A stretch of DNA of 13,369 nt. Origin: an uncultured Clostridia bacterium. GTDB lineage: Bacteria > Bacillota > Clostridia > Oscillospirales > Acutalibacteraceae. The translations under genes and the position numbers were made by a program. The notes under the pieces were generated by a model. That model saw only the letters and a list, made by a program, of their open reading frames with translations. It did no database searches and had not been told where the DNA came from. Below are positions 1-6,861 of this stretch, in pieces. Every line of letters starts with the position of its first letter. Positions within the stretch are counted from its first letter, which is position 1. The DNA lies in contig CAMVYG010000046.1 in assembly GCA_947171615.1 (NCBI GenBank), positions 1 to 13,369 of the forward strand, given 5' to 3'.

Positions 1-1101
1 ATCGGAAAGCTGATGAAGGAAGGCAAAAAGGACGAGGCGGAGGAAACCAAGCGCAAGGTGGCGGAGATCGCCGACGAGCTTGCCGCCATGGAGCAGAAGG
101 AAGGGGAAATGACAGAGGAGATCCGCAAGCGCATGCTGGTGATCCCCAATCTCATTGACGATTCTGTACCCATCGGCCGGGACGACAGCGAAAATGTAGA
201 GCTGGAGCGTTTCGGCGAGCCCAAAGTGCCGGAGTATGAAGTTCCTTATCATACGGACATCATGGAAAGCGTAAACGGCATCGATCTGGACAGCGCCCGG
301 CGCACCAGCGGCAACGGCTTCTACTATCTCATGGGAGATATTGCCCGGCTGCATTCCGCCATTTTGTCTTACGCCAGAGATTTTATGATCGATAAGGGCT
401 TTACCTATTGCGTGCCGCCCTTCATGATCCGCAGCGATGTGGTCACCGGTGTGATGAGCTTTGCGGAAATGGAAAATATGATGTATAAGATCGAGGGAGA
501 AGATCTCTACCTTATCGGCACCAGCGAGCACAGCATGATCGGCAAATTCATGGGAACGATTTTGGAGCCGGAGACTTTACCCCGCACCATGACCAGCTAT
601 TCTCCCTGCTTCCGTAAGGAGGTGGGCGCCCACGGCATTGAGGAACGTGGCGTGTACCGAATTCACCAGTTTGAAAAGCAGGAAATGATCGTGGTCTGTG
701 AGCCTGAAGACAGCATGGACTGGTATCATAAGATGTGGAGCTATACGGTGGAGCTGTTCCGCTCTCTGGATATTCCGGTGCGTACGCTGGAATGCTGCTC
801 CGGAGATCTTGCGGATCTCAAGGTAAAAAGTGTGGATGTGGAGGCCTGGTCTCCCCGCCAGAAGAAGTATTTTGAGGTAGGCAGCTGCTCCAACCTGGGA
901 GACGCCCAGGCCAGGCGGCTGGGAATTCGCATTAAGGGGAAAGAGGGCAATTATTTTGCTCATACCCTGAATAACACTGTGGTTGCCCCGCCCCGTATGC
1001 TCATCGCTTTCCTGGAAAACAACCTTCAGGCCGATGGAAGCATTCGGATCCCGGAGCCTCTCAGAATGTATATGGGAGGAAAGGAAGAGATCAGGGCATA
1101 A
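1..1101 (+). CDS. serS: Seryl-tRNA synthetase, 3' part (5' end outside window)
   Basis: Charges tRNA(Ser) with serine in the cytosol. The reading frame is open from base 1, so the gene begins upstream. About 366 codons are present, against roughly 420-430 for the family, so only part of the N-terminal tRNA-binding coiled coil is lost; residues 1-45 are its charged helical remainder. The class II core follows: the motif FRKEVGAHGIEERG near codon 204 (motif 2), HQFEKQE just after it, CSNLGDAQARR, and a motif 3 region at about codons 321-340 (LNNTVVAPPRMLIAFLENN). The ATP/serine-site signature is TSE (codons 174-176) rather than the TAE of Bacillus/E. coli enzymes, and motif 3 lacks the usual NGSGLAVGR. 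This points to a divergent SerRS subtype rather than a damaged gene. A strong terminator follows the stop codon, so serS ends its transcription unit. Confidence 0.96.
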   Translation: MGKLMKEGKKDEAEETKRKVAEIADELAAMEQKEGEMTEEIRKRMLVIPNLIDDSVPIGRDDSENVELERFGEPKVPEYEVPYHTDIMESVNGIDLDSARRTSGNGFYYLMGDIARLHSAILSYARDFMIDKGFTYCVPPFMIRSDVVTGVMSFAEMENMMYKIEGEDLYLIGTSEHSMIGKFMGTILEPETLPRTMTSYSPCFRKEVGAHGIEERGVYRIHQFEKQEMIVVCEPEDSMDWYHKMWSYTVELFRSLDIPVRTLECCSGDLADLKVKSVDVEAWSPRQKKYFEVGSCSNLGDAQARRLGIRIKGKEGNYFAHTLNNTVVAPPRMLIAFLENNLQADGSIRIPEPLRMYMGGKEEIRA

Positions 1102-1122
1102 GCCTTTGCCGTATAAAAACAG

Positions 1123-1162
1123 AAGCGGAGCAGGGAAGTTTCCATTCTCTGCTCCGCTTTTT
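1123..1162. terminator. Bidirectional intrinsic terminator between serS and the GNAT gene
   Basis: The arms 1123-1133 (AAGCGGAGCAG) and 1149-1159 (CTGCTCCGCTT) pair perfectly. Four further pairs, one of them G-U, extend the stem to 15 bp around the loop GTTTCCA. TTTTT follows on the plus strand. On the minus strand the hairpin is followed by CTGTTTTTATAC, so it can also end transcripts arriving from the convergent GNAT gene. Confidence 0.92.
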
Positions 1163-1181
1163 AGTAGTTAGTTGTTAGAAC
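1161..1181 (+). repeat. TTAGNNN heptamer array, 3 units
   Basis: Three in-phase 7-bp units: TTAGTAG, TTAGTTG, TTAGAAC. The array begins inside the T-tract of the serS terminator. The same family occurs at 1859-1887 (minus), 3119-3153, 3263-3276 and 10646-10680. Confidence 0.75.
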
Positions 1182-1238
1182 AAGGACATTGTACTAAATT
1201 ACAATTACCACTAACGTAAACGCAAATTTGGCTGTTTC

Positions 1239-1781
1239 TTAAACTATAATCCAGTATCTTTCTATAATGCTGCCATCAACATCTATGGTTTTCTCAAAAG
1301 TTCCACCATTGGCAAGTATTACCTTTTTACTGGCCTCATTCTTAACATTGCAAGTGATAAGAAGTCTTTTTATTTCCATTGATTTTGCATTTTGTATATT
1401 TAAACGAAGCATTTCTTTTGCATAACCTTTGCCTCGTTCAGATGGACGCACGGAATACCCGCAATGGCCTCCCCATGTTCCAAGAATAGGATGGTTTATA
1501 TGGTGACGCAAATCTATTACGCCTACAACTTTGTCATCGCTTTTGCGCACCGCTAAGTACATATGTGAAGCAACATTTGTTCCTGCCTTGCCGCATGTTT
1601 CCTCATTTTTTCTAAGTTCACATGTTTTTATCCATTCATCAGCAGACTTACTCACATCAAGGGACATACAACCAGCAAATTGGTCTTCATTCTCTGTATC
1701 GCATTCTAAAATTTCTTTACGAAATTCCCAGATATCTTCTGCATATTTCTTTTGCGGCTCTATTAATACAATTTGCTCCAT
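1239..1781 (-). CDS. GNAT-family N-acetyltransferase
   Basis: Probable cytosolic acetyl-CoA-dependent N-acetyltransferase; the substrate cannot be told. The 180-residue protein carries the acetyl-CoA pyrophosphate loop at residues 116-121 (RGKGYA, the R/Q-x-x-G-x-G/A motif), preceded by a beta-strand WGGHCGYSVRPSE. It also has the late NEASKKVILANGG segment (148-160) typical of GNATs. The ATG at 1779-1781 is chosen because AGAGGTG lies 5 nt upstream; an in-frame ATG 24 nt earlier (1803-1805) lacks such a site. It lies 95 nt downstream of the MFS gene on the same strand with no clear terminator or promoter between, so co-transcription is plausible. Its base composition is visibly more AT-rich than serS, guaB or the MATE genes, which suggests later acquisition. 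It ends facing serS at the shared bidirectional terminator. Confidence 0.88.
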   Translation of the reverse strand: MEQIVLIEPQKKYAEDIWEFRKEILECDTENEDQFAGCMSLDVSKSADEWIKTCELRKNEETCGKAGTNVASHMYLAVRKSDDKVVGVIDLRHHINHPILGTWGGHCGYSVRPSERGKGYAKEMLRLNIQNAKSMEIKRLLITCNVKNEASKKVILANGGTFEKTIDVDGSIIERYWIIV

Positions 1782-1786
1782 TCTAA

Positions 1787-1793
1787 CACCTCT
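1787..1793 (-). promoter_or_regulatory. Ribosome binding site of the GNAT gene
   Basis: AGAGGTG on the minus strand, 5 nt before the ATG at 1781. It decides the start against the upstream in-frame ATG. Confidence 0.7.
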
Positions 1794-1858
1794 ATAAATT
1801 CGCATTTAGCACAAACTCTCGGCCAAAACGAAAAGGGAAGCCTCCTTGCTCTATCCAG

Positions 1859-1887
1859 CAGCTAACAAGCGAAAAGCTAACAACTAT
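1859..1887 (-). repeat. TTAGNNN heptamer array overlapping the 3' end of the MFS gene
   Basis: Read on the minus strand the units are ATAGTTG, TTAGCTT, an 8-base TTCGCTTG and TTAGCTG. The phase is therefore imperfect here. The TAG stop of the MFS gene (1877-1879) lies in this array and its last two codons (Ser, Cys) come from it. Confidence 0.55.
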
Positions 1888-3094
1888 TCTGCTTCAGCCT
1901 TTTCTTCCTCTCAAAGGAGCAGACAAAAATCGTCACGCTGGCAAGATATGCCGCGGCGATCACCAGATAGAAGGGCTTCGCGCCGATAGCATCCAAAACC
2001 ATGCCGCCCAGAAGATTTCCCAAAATGCCCGCCACAGAGGAAACCGATGCGAAAAAGGTTTGGGCGGTAGCCTTGAGTCCTTCCGGGGCAAGCTCATAAA
2101 TATAGTTTAGGGAAGCGCCGATAAAAAGGCCGTTACCCAGTCCAAAGAAGGTGCAGAACAGCAGCATCAACCCCAGCCCGTTGGCAAATAATCCAAAGCC
2201 CAGGCATTCCACCGCCATCAGCACGGCAGCGCAGACGATCAGGCTTCTCAGGGAAAAGCGGCGGCGCAAACGCACCATCAACAGTAAAAAGGGAATTTCC
2301 AGCAGAGCCCGGTAGCCCAGCAAAACGCCATACTGCTGGGAAGGAACGCCGATCTCACTCATCAGGTAGGGGATAAAGGTGGATTCCGAGCAAGCTGCCA
2401 GATAAAAGAAAAAGGTGAATACCAGAAACATCAGATAGCTTCGGCTGTGAAGCAGCCTGCCCAGATCCAGCTTTTCAGCTTTTTCCTTTTCACCGCTTTT
2501 CGTGGGCTTTGCGGCGGGTTCTCTGGCAAACAGGGCCAGTACCACAGCAGGTATCATCAAAGCGCCGGTAAGCCAGAAGGTATTATTTACCCCTACCGTG
2601 GGGAGCAAGGAAGAAATGATCAGGCTGCCCACGGTAAAGAGGAAGGAACCCGCTCCCCGAAGCATGCCGTAATTTAAGCGCAGCTCGTTACAGTTGCGCA
2701 CCAGAAGGTTCTCGGAAAAGGTTGCTATGGAGCCCCGGAAAAAATTGACCGCCGGAAGAAAGGCCGTCAGCAGCAGGGGAGAAAAAGCATAGCCCGCAGG
2801 GAGCAGAGGTGTCAGGGCATACAAGGCGCTGCCGCAGACCAGCAGGGTAATCAGCACTTTCCGCAGAGAGCCCAGCTTATCGCTTACCATGCCCCAAAAG
2901 GCCACGGAAACAATTGCCACGCCGGAGCTAATGGCGTTTAAAAGCCCCAGCTGGGAAGCGGAAAAACCGATCTCCTGAAGATATACGGTCTGATAGCAGC
3001 CAAAGGCCCAGGCAAACCAGAATATGCCGCACAGCCCTGCCTGATTCAAAGCCTGTTTGCCACGGTAATCCAGCCGGGAGAAAAAGCGCTTCAT
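1877..3094 (-). CDS. MFS transporter (12 TM)
   Basis: Predicted inner-membrane secondary transporter of the major facilitator superfamily; substrate unknown. The 405-residue length and about 12 hydrophobic segments fit a complete protein. The cytoplasmic TM2-TM3 loop holds a clear MFS motif A at residues 68-79 (GMVSDKLGSLRK), and a basic loop LRRRFSLRS occurs at the equivalent place after the central loop. The central cytoplasmic loop is short and charged (KPTKSGEKEKAEK). The N-terminal pattern recalls the MFS_1_like group that includes sugar and nucleoside symporters, but this is only a resemblance. The ATG at 3092-3094 has only a weak, distant AAAGG upstream (about 13 nt). The GNAT gene follows on the same strand. 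Inverted TTAGNNN heptamer arrays bracket the gene, and the downstream one supplies its stop codon. Confidence 0.93.
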   Translation of the reverse strand: MKRFFSRLDYRGKQALNQAGLCGIFWFAWAFGCYQTVYLQEIGFSASQLGLLNAISSGVAIVSVAFWGMVSDKLGSLRKVLITLLVCGSALYALTPLLPAGYAFSPLLLTAFLPAVNFFRGSIATFSENLLVRNCNELRLNYGMLRGAGSFLFTVGSLIISSLLPTVGVNNTFWLTGALMIPAVVLALFAREPAAKPTKSGEKEKAEKLDLGRLLHSRSYLMFLVFTFFFYLAACSESTFIPYLMSEIGVPSQQYGVLLGYRALLEIPFLLLMVRLRRRFSLRSLIVCAAVLMAVECLGFGLFANGLGLMLLFCTFFGLGNGLFIGASLNYIYELAPEGLKATAQTFFASVSSVAGILGNLLGGMVLDAIGAKPFYLVIAAAYLASVTIFVCSFERKKRLKQNSC

Positions 3095-3118
3095 AAAAAT
3101 ATTACTGCCTTTCAGAAT

Positions 3119-3153
3119 TTAGTTGTTAGATGTTAGTCATTAGTCGTTAGAAA
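3119..3153 (+). repeat. TTAGNNN heptamer array, 5 units
   Basis: Five perfectly phased units: TTAGTTG, TTAGATG, TTAGTCA, TTAGTCG, TTAGAAA. It begins 24 nt upstream of the MFS start codon and reads away from that gene. The last three bases of each unit vary freely while TTAG is invariant. Confidence 0.85.
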
Positions 3154-3188
3154 GGACAAGAGTCTTGTGCCTGCCAGCAGGCAATAGT

Positions 3189-3229
3189 CGAGATTCTTCG
3201 CCTTTTTCCAATCGGCTCAGAATGACAGT
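3189..3229. repeat. Half-arm of dispersed foldback repeat (right-type)
   Basis: It begins CGAGATTCTTCG and ends AATGACAGT. This matches the right arm of the complete foldback at 11153-11287 (CGAGATTCCTCG to AATGACAGT). No left arm lies immediately to its left, so it is a solo or displaced arm. Confidence 0.6.
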
Positions 3230-3262
3230 GGTTGATGGAGAGTGGTGCGATAAAAATATAGA

Positions 3263-3276
3263 TTAGTGATTAGCAC
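3263..3276 (+). repeat. TTAGNNN heptamer pair
   Basis: Two adjoining units, TTAGTGA and TTAGCAC, of the family seen at 3119-3153. Two units alone could be chance; the nearby array makes relatedness plausible. Confidence 0.4.
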
Positions 3277-3320
3277 CCCATAGGGAGAGGCAAGGGCTTC
3301 TGCTGGCTGCCAGATAAATC

Positions 3321-3437
3321 ATAGGTTAAAGGTCAACCAAATGTAGGGACCGGCCTCCGGACGGTCCGCAGGTTTTGCAGGGAATTTGCAGCCCGCCGGG
3401 GACGTCGGGCCCTACAGAATGGTATGTGATAACCTAT
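3321..3437. repeat. 117-bp palindromic (REP/MITE-like) element
   Basis: The ends are exact 8-bp inverted repeats, ATAGGTTA (3321-3328) and TAACCTAT (3430-3437). A second inner pair is TGTAGGG (3342-3348) and CCCTACA (3410-3416). Inside are two GC-rich hairpins: GGACCG/CGGTCC (3347-3352, 3362-3367) and GCCCG/CGGGC (about 3391-3410). No ORF is present. The layout resembles dispersed non-autonomous repeats of clostridial genomes; its copy number elsewhere is unknown. Confidence 0.65.
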
Positions 3438-3465
3438 AGTTTCTCGTTCTAATCTTTACCGCACG

Positions 3466-3500
3466 CTGTCATCCTGAACCGAAGGTGAAGGATCTCGGCT
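3466..3500. repeat. Half-arm of dispersed foldback repeat (left-type)
   Basis: It carries TGTCATCCTGA and, 15 bases later, GAAGGATCTCGGCTA. The same two blocks occur in the left arm of the foldback at 11161-11198, with a diverged connector between them. With the right-type arm at 3189-3229 it frames the palindromic element in reversed order. Confidence 0.6.
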
Positions 3501-3541
3501 AGTGCTTACCAGCGCCCTCTCAGTCGCCTGTCGGCGACAGC

Positions 3542-3666
3542 GTCTCACCTGTCGGTTCGGGTCATGCTTGCCGGTGGCAAGCGTCCATGACCGACCGAAG
3601 CGACAGCTGAGAACAGTTCGCGGCAACGTGCCACTGGCACGTGCTCACCCCAGAGGGAGAGCCAAG
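3542..3666 (-). repeat. Candidate structured RNA element, copy 1
   Basis: Strand given by the orientation used to describe it; the true transcribed strand is unproven. Read on the minus strand it starts TTGGCT and ends AGGTGAGAC. It contains a hairpin ACGTGCC-AGT-GGCACGT, then a conserved block GCGAAC.GTTCTC..GCTGTCGC. Next comes a two-part helix: GTCAT/ATGAC (3561-3565 with 3587-3591) and GCTTGCC/GGCAAGC (3566-3572 with 3576-3582), separated on one side by GGAC. Copy 2 at 10956-11105 keeps the layout, the GGAC bulge and the conserved block while both arms of each helix change together. No endonuclease or transposase ORF is adjacent. Its identity is unknown; a solo mobile-element-linked RNA is one option. 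Confidence 0.55.
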
Positions 3667-3834
3667 AGGTAGTGCTGATCGTTAATTTATATTTTAGTAT
3701 GGCAGCGCGGTAAATTACAAAAATCCTCTGTCGGGCATAGAATAGCGCAAAGCATACCGGCTGTCAATAGATTTTCCCCAAAAGAAGGCCATTTTCAGAA
3801 AAAATTTTTGGAGGGCGGAAATTGGCGGAAAGGC

Positions 3835-3863
3835 TTGTAAAAGGAAAAAGGCAATGCTATAAT
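3835..3863 (+). promoter_or_regulatory. guaB promoter (sigma-A type)
   Basis: TTGTAA (3835-3840), a 17-nt spacer and TATAAT (3858-3863), giving an expected start near 3870 and a leader of about 35 nt. The leader is too short for a riboswitch, and no purine riboswitch core was seen in 3667-3905. Confidence 0.75.
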
Positions 3864-3905
3864 AAAATCTTATAAAATGACGGAAATTTACAGAGAAAGC
3901 GAGTT

Positions 3906-5390
3906 GTGGTTATGCTGGACATGGAGTACAAGGACAAGTTCGTGAAGGAAGGACTGACCTATGACGATGTTTTGCTGATACCGGCGGAATCTCACGTTTT
4001 GCCCGGCGAGGCGGACCTTTCCACGAACCTGACAAATCGTATTCGGCTGAATACCCCCATTATGACCGCCGCCATGGATACGGTGACGGAAGCGGATATG
4101 GCCATTGCCATGGCGCGTGAGGGCGGCATTGGGATCATTCACAAGAACATGTCGATCGAGGCCCAGGCCGACCAGGTAGACAGGGTAAAGCGTTCTGAAA
4201 ACGGGGTCATCGTAAACCCCTTCTTCCTGGCCCCGGACAACCTGGTTCGGGAAGCGGATGAGATCATGGGCCGGTTTAAGATCTCCGGCGTACCCATCTG
4301 CGAGGACGGCGTTCTGGTGGGCATCATCACCAACCGGGATATGCGCTTTATGGAGGGCGCGGATTTTGACCAGCCCATCCGCAATGTCATGACCAAGGAC
4401 AACCTGGTCACCGCCCCGGTAGGCACCACCCTGGAAGACGCCCAGGGGATCCTCAGAAACCATCGCATCGAAAAGCTTCCCATTGTGGACGAGCACATGC
4501 GCCTGAAGGGGCTTATCACCATTAAAGATATTGAGAAAGCGGTACGGTACCCCAATTCCGCCAGGGACGAAAAGGGACGCCTGTTGTGCGGCGCTGCCAT
4601 CGGCGCCACGAAGGACGTGCTGGAGCGGGCGGCGGCTTTGATCGAGTCCCAGGTGGACGTGGTGGTGCTGGATTCCGCTCACGGCCACAACAGCGGCGTG
4701 CTGGAGGCCGTGGCAAAGGTGAAGAAGGCATATCCGAATTTGCAGGTCATTGCAGGCAATATCGCCACCGCCGAAGGGGCAAAGGCCCTGATCGACGCCG
4801 GCGCGGACTGCGTAAAGGTAGGCATCGGCCCCGGCTCTATCTGCACCACCCGTGTGGTGGCGGGCATCGGCGTGCCCCAGATCACCGCCGTGTTTGACGC
4901 GGCCAGTGAAGCGGCAAAGCACGGGATTCCGGTTATTGCCGACGGCGGCATCAAATACAGCGGCGATATCGTCAAGGCTTTGGCGGCGGGAGCCAATGTG
5001 GTGATGCTGGGCTCCATGGTAGCGGGCTGTAAGGAAGCCCCCGGCGAATACGAGCTGTACCAGGGCCGTCAGTTCAAGGTGTACCGCGGCATGGGCAGCC
5101 TGGGCGCTATGGGTAAGGGCAGCAGCGACCGGTACTTCCAGGGAGAACAGAAGAAATTTGTTCCGGAAGGCGTAGAGGGCCGGGTCCCCTACAAGGGGCC
5201 GCTGGCGGACACCATCTTCCAGCTGCTGGGCGGCCTGCGTTCCGGCATGGGTTACACCGGCTGTAAGGATATCGGTGAGCTGCACAGCAAGGCGAAATTT
5301 GTGCGCATCACCGGCGCAGGCCTGACGGAAAGCCATCCCCACGATATCCAGATCACCAAGGAAGCGCCTAACTATTCTATCCACGGTTAA
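3906..5390 (+). CDS. guaB: IMP dehydrogenase
   Basis: Cytosolic NAD-dependent oxidation of IMP to XMP, the committed step of GMP synthesis. The 494-residue length fits bacterial IMPDH. The N-terminal barrel begins with the family hallmark KEGLTYDDVLLIPA (residues 14-27). A CBS pair occupies roughly 100-220 (GVPICEDGVLVGIITNRD; IEKLPIVDEHMRLKGLITIKD). The catalytic loop GPGSICTTR contains Cys313, followed by GMGSLGAMGKGS and the mobile flap GSSDRYFQ. ADGGIKYSGDI and the C-terminal GGLRSGMGYTG are also intact. The start is ambiguous: GTG 3906 (used here, 6 nt after AGAGAAAG), ATG 3912 or ATG 3921; all lie before the conserved region. It has its own promoter at 3835-3863 and appears monocistronic or loosely linked to the membrane-protein gene downstream. 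guaA is not in the window. Confidence 0.98.
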   Translation: MVMLDMEYKDKFVKEGLTYDDVLLIPAESHVLPGEADLSTNLTNRIRLNTPIMTAAMDTVTEADMAIAMAREGGIGIIHKNMSIEAQADQVDRVKRSENGVIVNPFFLAPDNLVREADEIMGRFKISGVPICEDGVLVGIITNRDMRFMEGADFDQPIRNVMTKDNLVTAPVGTTLEDAQGILRNHRIEKLPIVDEHMRLKGLITIKDIEKAVRYPNSARDEKGRLLCGAAIGATKDVLERAAALIESQVDVVVLDSAHGHNSGVLEAVAKVKKAYPNLQVIAGNIATAEGAKALIDAGADCVKVGIGPGSICTTRVVAGIGVPQITAVFDAASEAAKHGIPVIADGGIKYSGDIVKALAAGANVVMLGSMVAGCKEAPGEYELYQGRQFKVYRGMGSLGAMGKGSSDRYFQGEQKKFVPEGVEGRVPYKGPLADTIFQLLGGLRSGMGYTGCKDIGELHSKAKFVRITGAGLTESHPHDIQITKEAPNYSIHG

Positions 5391-5417
5391 GGAAAACTGC
5401 TTTGCAAAGTTTTCTTT
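5391..5417 (+). terminator. Weak terminator-like hairpin after guaB
   Basis: GAAAACT (5392-5398) pairs with AGTTTTC (5408-5414), followed by only TTTATC. The stem is AT-rich and short, so it may attenuate rather than stop transcription into the next gene. Confidence 0.4.
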
Positions 5418-5430
5418 ATCATAATGATTG

Positions 5431-5438
5431 AGGGAGAG
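5431..5438 (+). promoter_or_regulatory. Ribosome binding site of the DUF4234/SHOCT gene
   Basis: AGGGAGAG, 7 nt before GTG 5446. It selects that start over the longer TTG start at 5428, which overlaps the site. Confidence 0.65.
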
Positions 5439-5445
5439 TATTTTT

Positions 5446-6723
5446 GTGGAAGAAAAAAAGAGATTTTTTGTGAAAAAGGACTCTGTTCTGCCCTATCTGG
5501 CAGCAGCTATGGGTGCAATCATGCTGATTTTGTCCTTTTTCGTTCTTTTTACTGCGGAAGGGAAGTTCCATATCAGTTTTAACATTCCTGTGTTTCGGTG
5601 GACGTGGAGTTCTTTCAAACTTTTCAGGATTAGGTTTGTTTTTTTAGATTCGCTGCTGCTCTTGACTGCTGTGATGCTTGTGCTGGCAGGAGCGGGACTT
5701 GCGAAAAAGACTCCTCTGTTCTGCGCGCTGCCGAGTCTTCCTTTTCTGCTGTTCCTTATTGTGTGGACCGGGGTCATAGGCTTTTCCCATCTAGATTTGG
5801 TTTTTGCTGGCTGGAACAGTCCCCTTCTGCTGTTATCGCTGGCTGTTGGCGTTCTTTCTATCCTGACGGTCTGCGGTGTGATAAGGACAAAGCTTCCGAT
5901 GGCAATCGTTTCCTTTGCGGCAACCCTTTTGCTGCTGATCGCCCTTTTCACAATTCCGAACGAGTTCAACGGATATCTGACGCCCTTTTGTGATAGATAC
6001 TTGTTGTCTCCTGTTCCGGATCGTTTTATGATGCTTCGTTTTCTCTGCCTGTTTTTGGGTACCGGTTTTCTGGCTCTTTCGCTGGAATATGGAAACGCTC
6101 CTCAAGAGCAGAAAAAAACAGGCGTTTCGGCAGGAGCATGGCCTTCACAGGATCAGCCCCGGCAGTTGGGCGGGCTGCCCTCCTGTCTGGCGGAACGGCG
6201 CAGTGTCGCAGTCTGTATTCTTCTTTCCTTTGTTACCTTTGGTATTTACTTGATCTATTGGAAGTATACCCTGTGCAAAAAGATCCGGGCCTGGTGCGGC
6301 GAGCCGGAGAACTGTGCCGGAGAAACGGCCTGCCTGGTGCTGGTTCCCTTTTACAGCTTCTACTGGATGTACACCCGGGGCAAGAAAATATATAACGCTT
6401 TCTGTGCACGGGGCCTTTACGCCCAGGATAATTCCGTAACATATCTTCTACTGGATATTTTCTGCCTGGGGATCGTGTCCTATGGATTGCTGCAAAATGA
6501 ATTCAATAAAATTGCCGATTACTGTAATGGTCAGCCCAGCTTCAGAGCTTCTGTACCGGCTGCGGTTGTTGCTCAGCCAATGCCCCGACCGTCGCCTTCT
6601 GCTTCTTCTGTTGAAAAAACTGTGGAAGAACGCCTGATGGAAGTACAGAGTCTGCTGGATAAGGGCATTATCACGCAGGAAGAGTTTGAAAAGAAGCGGC
6701 AGGACATTTTAGAAGATCTGTAA
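5446..6723 (+). CDS. Multi-TM membrane protein with DUF4234-like and C-terminal SHOCT-like domains
   Basis: Function unknown. The GTG at 5446 is chosen because AGGGAGAG lies 7 nt upstream, giving 425 residues. The first ~215 residues hold about six hydrophobic segments (near 15-35, 63-83, 85-108, 116-138, 143-160 and 193-212), with no family I recognise. A charged linker follows (EQKKTGVSAGAWPSQD). Residues ~250-345 resemble DUF4234: a membrane stretch CILLSFVTFGIYLIYWKY, then a loop with Cys residues, then LVPFYSFYWMYTRGKKIYNA. A Pro/Ser-rich linker leads to a SHOCT-like helical hairpin at ~393-425 (EERLMEVQSLLDKGIITQEEFEKKRQDIL). SHOCT domains are short helical modules, often at protein ends and suspected of mediating oligomerisation. 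It lies 55 nt after guaB with no clear promoter of its own, and a terminator follows it. Confidence 0.88.
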   Translation: MEEKKRFFVKKDSVLPYLAAAMGAIMLILSFFVLFTAEGKFHISFNIPVFRWTWSSFKLFRIRFVFLDSLLLLTAVMLVLAGAGLAKKTPLFCALPSLPFLLFLIVWTGVIGFSHLDLVFAGWNSPLLLLSLAVGVLSILTVCGVIRTKLPMAIVSFAATLLLLIALFTIPNEFNGYLTPFCDRYLLSPVPDRFMMLRFLCLFLGTGFLALSLEYGNAPQEQKKTGVSAGAWPSQDQPRQLGGLPSCLAERRSVAVCILLSFVTFGIYLIYWKYTLCKKIRAWCGEPENCAGETACLVLVPFYSFYWMYTRGKKIYNAFCARGLYAQDNSVTYLLLDIFCLGIVSYGLLQNEFNKIADYCNGQPSFRASVPAAVVAQPMPRPSPSASSVEKTVEERLMEVQSLLDKGIITQEEFEKKRQDILEDL

Positions 6724-6748
6724 GAGGGCAGTTTTTTTACTGTCTTTT
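6722..6748 (+). terminator. Terminator after the DUF4234/SHOCT gene
   Basis: GGCAGT and ACTGTC pair (one G-U) around a T-rich loop. Adjacent A/G and T runs lengthen the stem, and the 3' side is the T-run CTTTTGG. It overlaps the stop codon. Confidence 0.6.
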
Positions 6749-6798
6749 GGGGAAATACGCAAAAAAACATTTCTTTCCTGTAAATAATCGCAAACTGC

Positions 6799-6827
6799 TT
6801 GACAAATACTAGCAGGTACAGTATAAT
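6799..6827 (+). promoter_or_regulatory. Consensus promoter of the tRNA pair
   Basis: A perfect TTGACA (6799-6804), a 17-nt spacer and a perfect TATAAT (6822-6827), placed ~35 nt before tRNA-Met. Exact consensus is typical of stable-RNA promoters. Confidence 0.92.
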
Positions 6828-6861
6828 AAGCAATGCTCTGCTACCGGTGGAGCATTACTAT

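Noticed and set aside
3095..3834. CRISPR array in the repeat island
   Set aside because: The repeats are of different families and lengths. No regular repeat-spacer pattern of ~30 bp units and no cas genes are present.
3667..3905. Purine riboswitch before guaB
   Set aside because: No conserved purine aptamer core was found, and the promoter at 3835-3863 leaves a leader of only ~35 nt.
3888..5384. 498-codon open frame on the minus strand
   Set aside because: It is fully antisense to guaB, whose protein has every IMPDH motif. The antisense product is His/Gln-rich low-quality sequence, typical of a shadow of a GC-rich gene.
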